Of a stretch of 13,342 bases of DNA, positions 13,055-13,342 are shown one piece after another. Numbering within the stretch: the first letter of the stretch is position 1; every line of letters starts with the position of its first letter. Below the pieces are notes generated by a model that made no database searches, was not told the origin of the DNA, and saw nothing but the letters and a program-made list of their open reading frames with translations. A program made the translations under genes and the position numbers. This DNA comes from Dehalococcoidia bacterium (GTDB taxonomy: Bacteria; Chloroflexota; Dehalococcoidia; UBA3495), in contig JAPKDE010000049.1 in the NCBI GenBank assembly GCA_028822675.1, positions 1 through 13,342 of the forward strand. The letters are read 5' to 3'.

Positions 13055-13342
13055 CGGGACATTTAAAGCACCAGTAAAGTCCGCACCGATAACACCGGTC
13101 AGTATGGCGTCTTTCAGGTTGACCTTGGTCAGATTAGCTCCGGTTAGGTCGGCCTCGGTCAGGTTGGCCCCGGTCAGGTTTAACCCATTCCGGCCGAGCC
13201 CCCGTGACAGGTCAAGTCCCATCAGTTTGGCGTTCTGAAGTTTGACCCTGGTCAGGTTGGTCTGGAATAGGTCAGCCCCGGTCAGGATGGCGTCAGTCAG
13301 GGTGGCTCCCGTCAGGTCCGCATCGGTCAGGGTGGCTCCGGT
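13049..13342 (-). CDS. Pentapeptide-repeat protein (N-terminus cut by window edge)
   Basis: 97 codons in frame from base 13342 to TAA at 13049-13051. Consecutive units of the A(D/N)LxX type are seen: GATLT, DADLT, GATLT, DAILT, GADLF, QTNLT, RVKLQ, NAKLM, GLDLS, then an irregular insert RGLGRNG, LNLT, GANLT, EADLT, GANLT, KVNLK, DAILT and the tail GVIGADFTGALNVPD. Such runs fold as a right-handed quadrilateral beta-helix. Some members mimic DNA and inhibit gyrase, most have no known role. The DNA shows 15-base periodicity from these codons. The tail matches the restored tail of the pseudogene at 12199, so both come from one duplicated gene. Whether it has a lipoprotein signal cannot be seen. 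Confidence 0.85.
   Translation of the reverse strand, partial: TGATLTDADLTGATLTDAILTGADLFQTNLTRVKLQNAKLMGLDLSRGLGRNGLNLTGANLTEADLTGANLTKVNLKDAILTGVIGADFTGALNVPD

Noticed and set aside
13130..13342. Regular repeats of about 15 bases (GGTCAGGTTGGC type) resembling a CRISPR or minisatellite
   Set aside because: There are no constant repeats with unique spacers of fixed length; the periodicity is that of pentapeptide codons on the minus strand.

Overview
The window looks like a chromosomal piece of a heterotrophic bacterium of roughly even GC content. The gene content (CaiB/BaiF CoA-transferases, luciferase-like flavin monooxygenase, acyl-CoA dehydrogenases, HpcH/HpaI aldolase, RraA-like protein, pentapeptide lipoproteins) resembles marine Chloroflexota such as the SAR202 group. 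That placement is inferred from gene content alone; no marker gene is present.

Left part (1-6740, all minus strand): reading in the direction of transcription, a luciferase-like monooxygenase starts a tight cluster. It is followed 4 bases later by an acyl-CoA dehydrogenase that lacks its whole middle domain, then by a full-length acyl-CoA dehydrogenase overlapping it by 11 bases, then by an RraA/demethylmenaquinone-methyltransferase-like protein. Further on come a membrane-anchored HtrA-type serine protease, a MOSC-domain protein, and an HpcH/HpaI aldolase cut by the window edge. The first four look like an oxidative catabolic operon acting on a CoA-activated or oxygenated substrate that I cannot name.

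Middle (6741-10800): a divergent major facilitator transporter (plus strand) faces two minus-strand CaiB/BaiF CoA-transferases whose stop and start codons share one base. The upstream one has Tyr where the catalytic Asp is expected, so the pair may be a two-subunit enzyme. Its promoter carries a perfect 7-6-7 inverted repeat overlapping the -10 box, a likely operator.

Right middle (10800-11865): a 53-residue SEC-C zinc-motif protein, a strong bidirectional terminator, an IsdG/IsdI-type heme-degrading monooxygenase with its Asn-Trp-His triad intact, and a small two-helix membrane protein.

Right end (11900-13342): a decayed integrative-element scar. It holds a frameshifted pentapeptide lipoprotein pseudogene, the C-terminal catalytic part of a tyrosine recombinase, a 43-residue lipoprotein with terminator, the 3' half of a selenocysteine-type tRNA, tandem 11-base repeats, a degenerate tRNA-Leu(UAA)-like sequence, and an oppositely oriented pentapeptide-repeat gene running off the edge. 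The two pentapeptide genes share their C-terminal coding sequence and a 19-base stretch spanning the stop, in inverted orientation around the scar.
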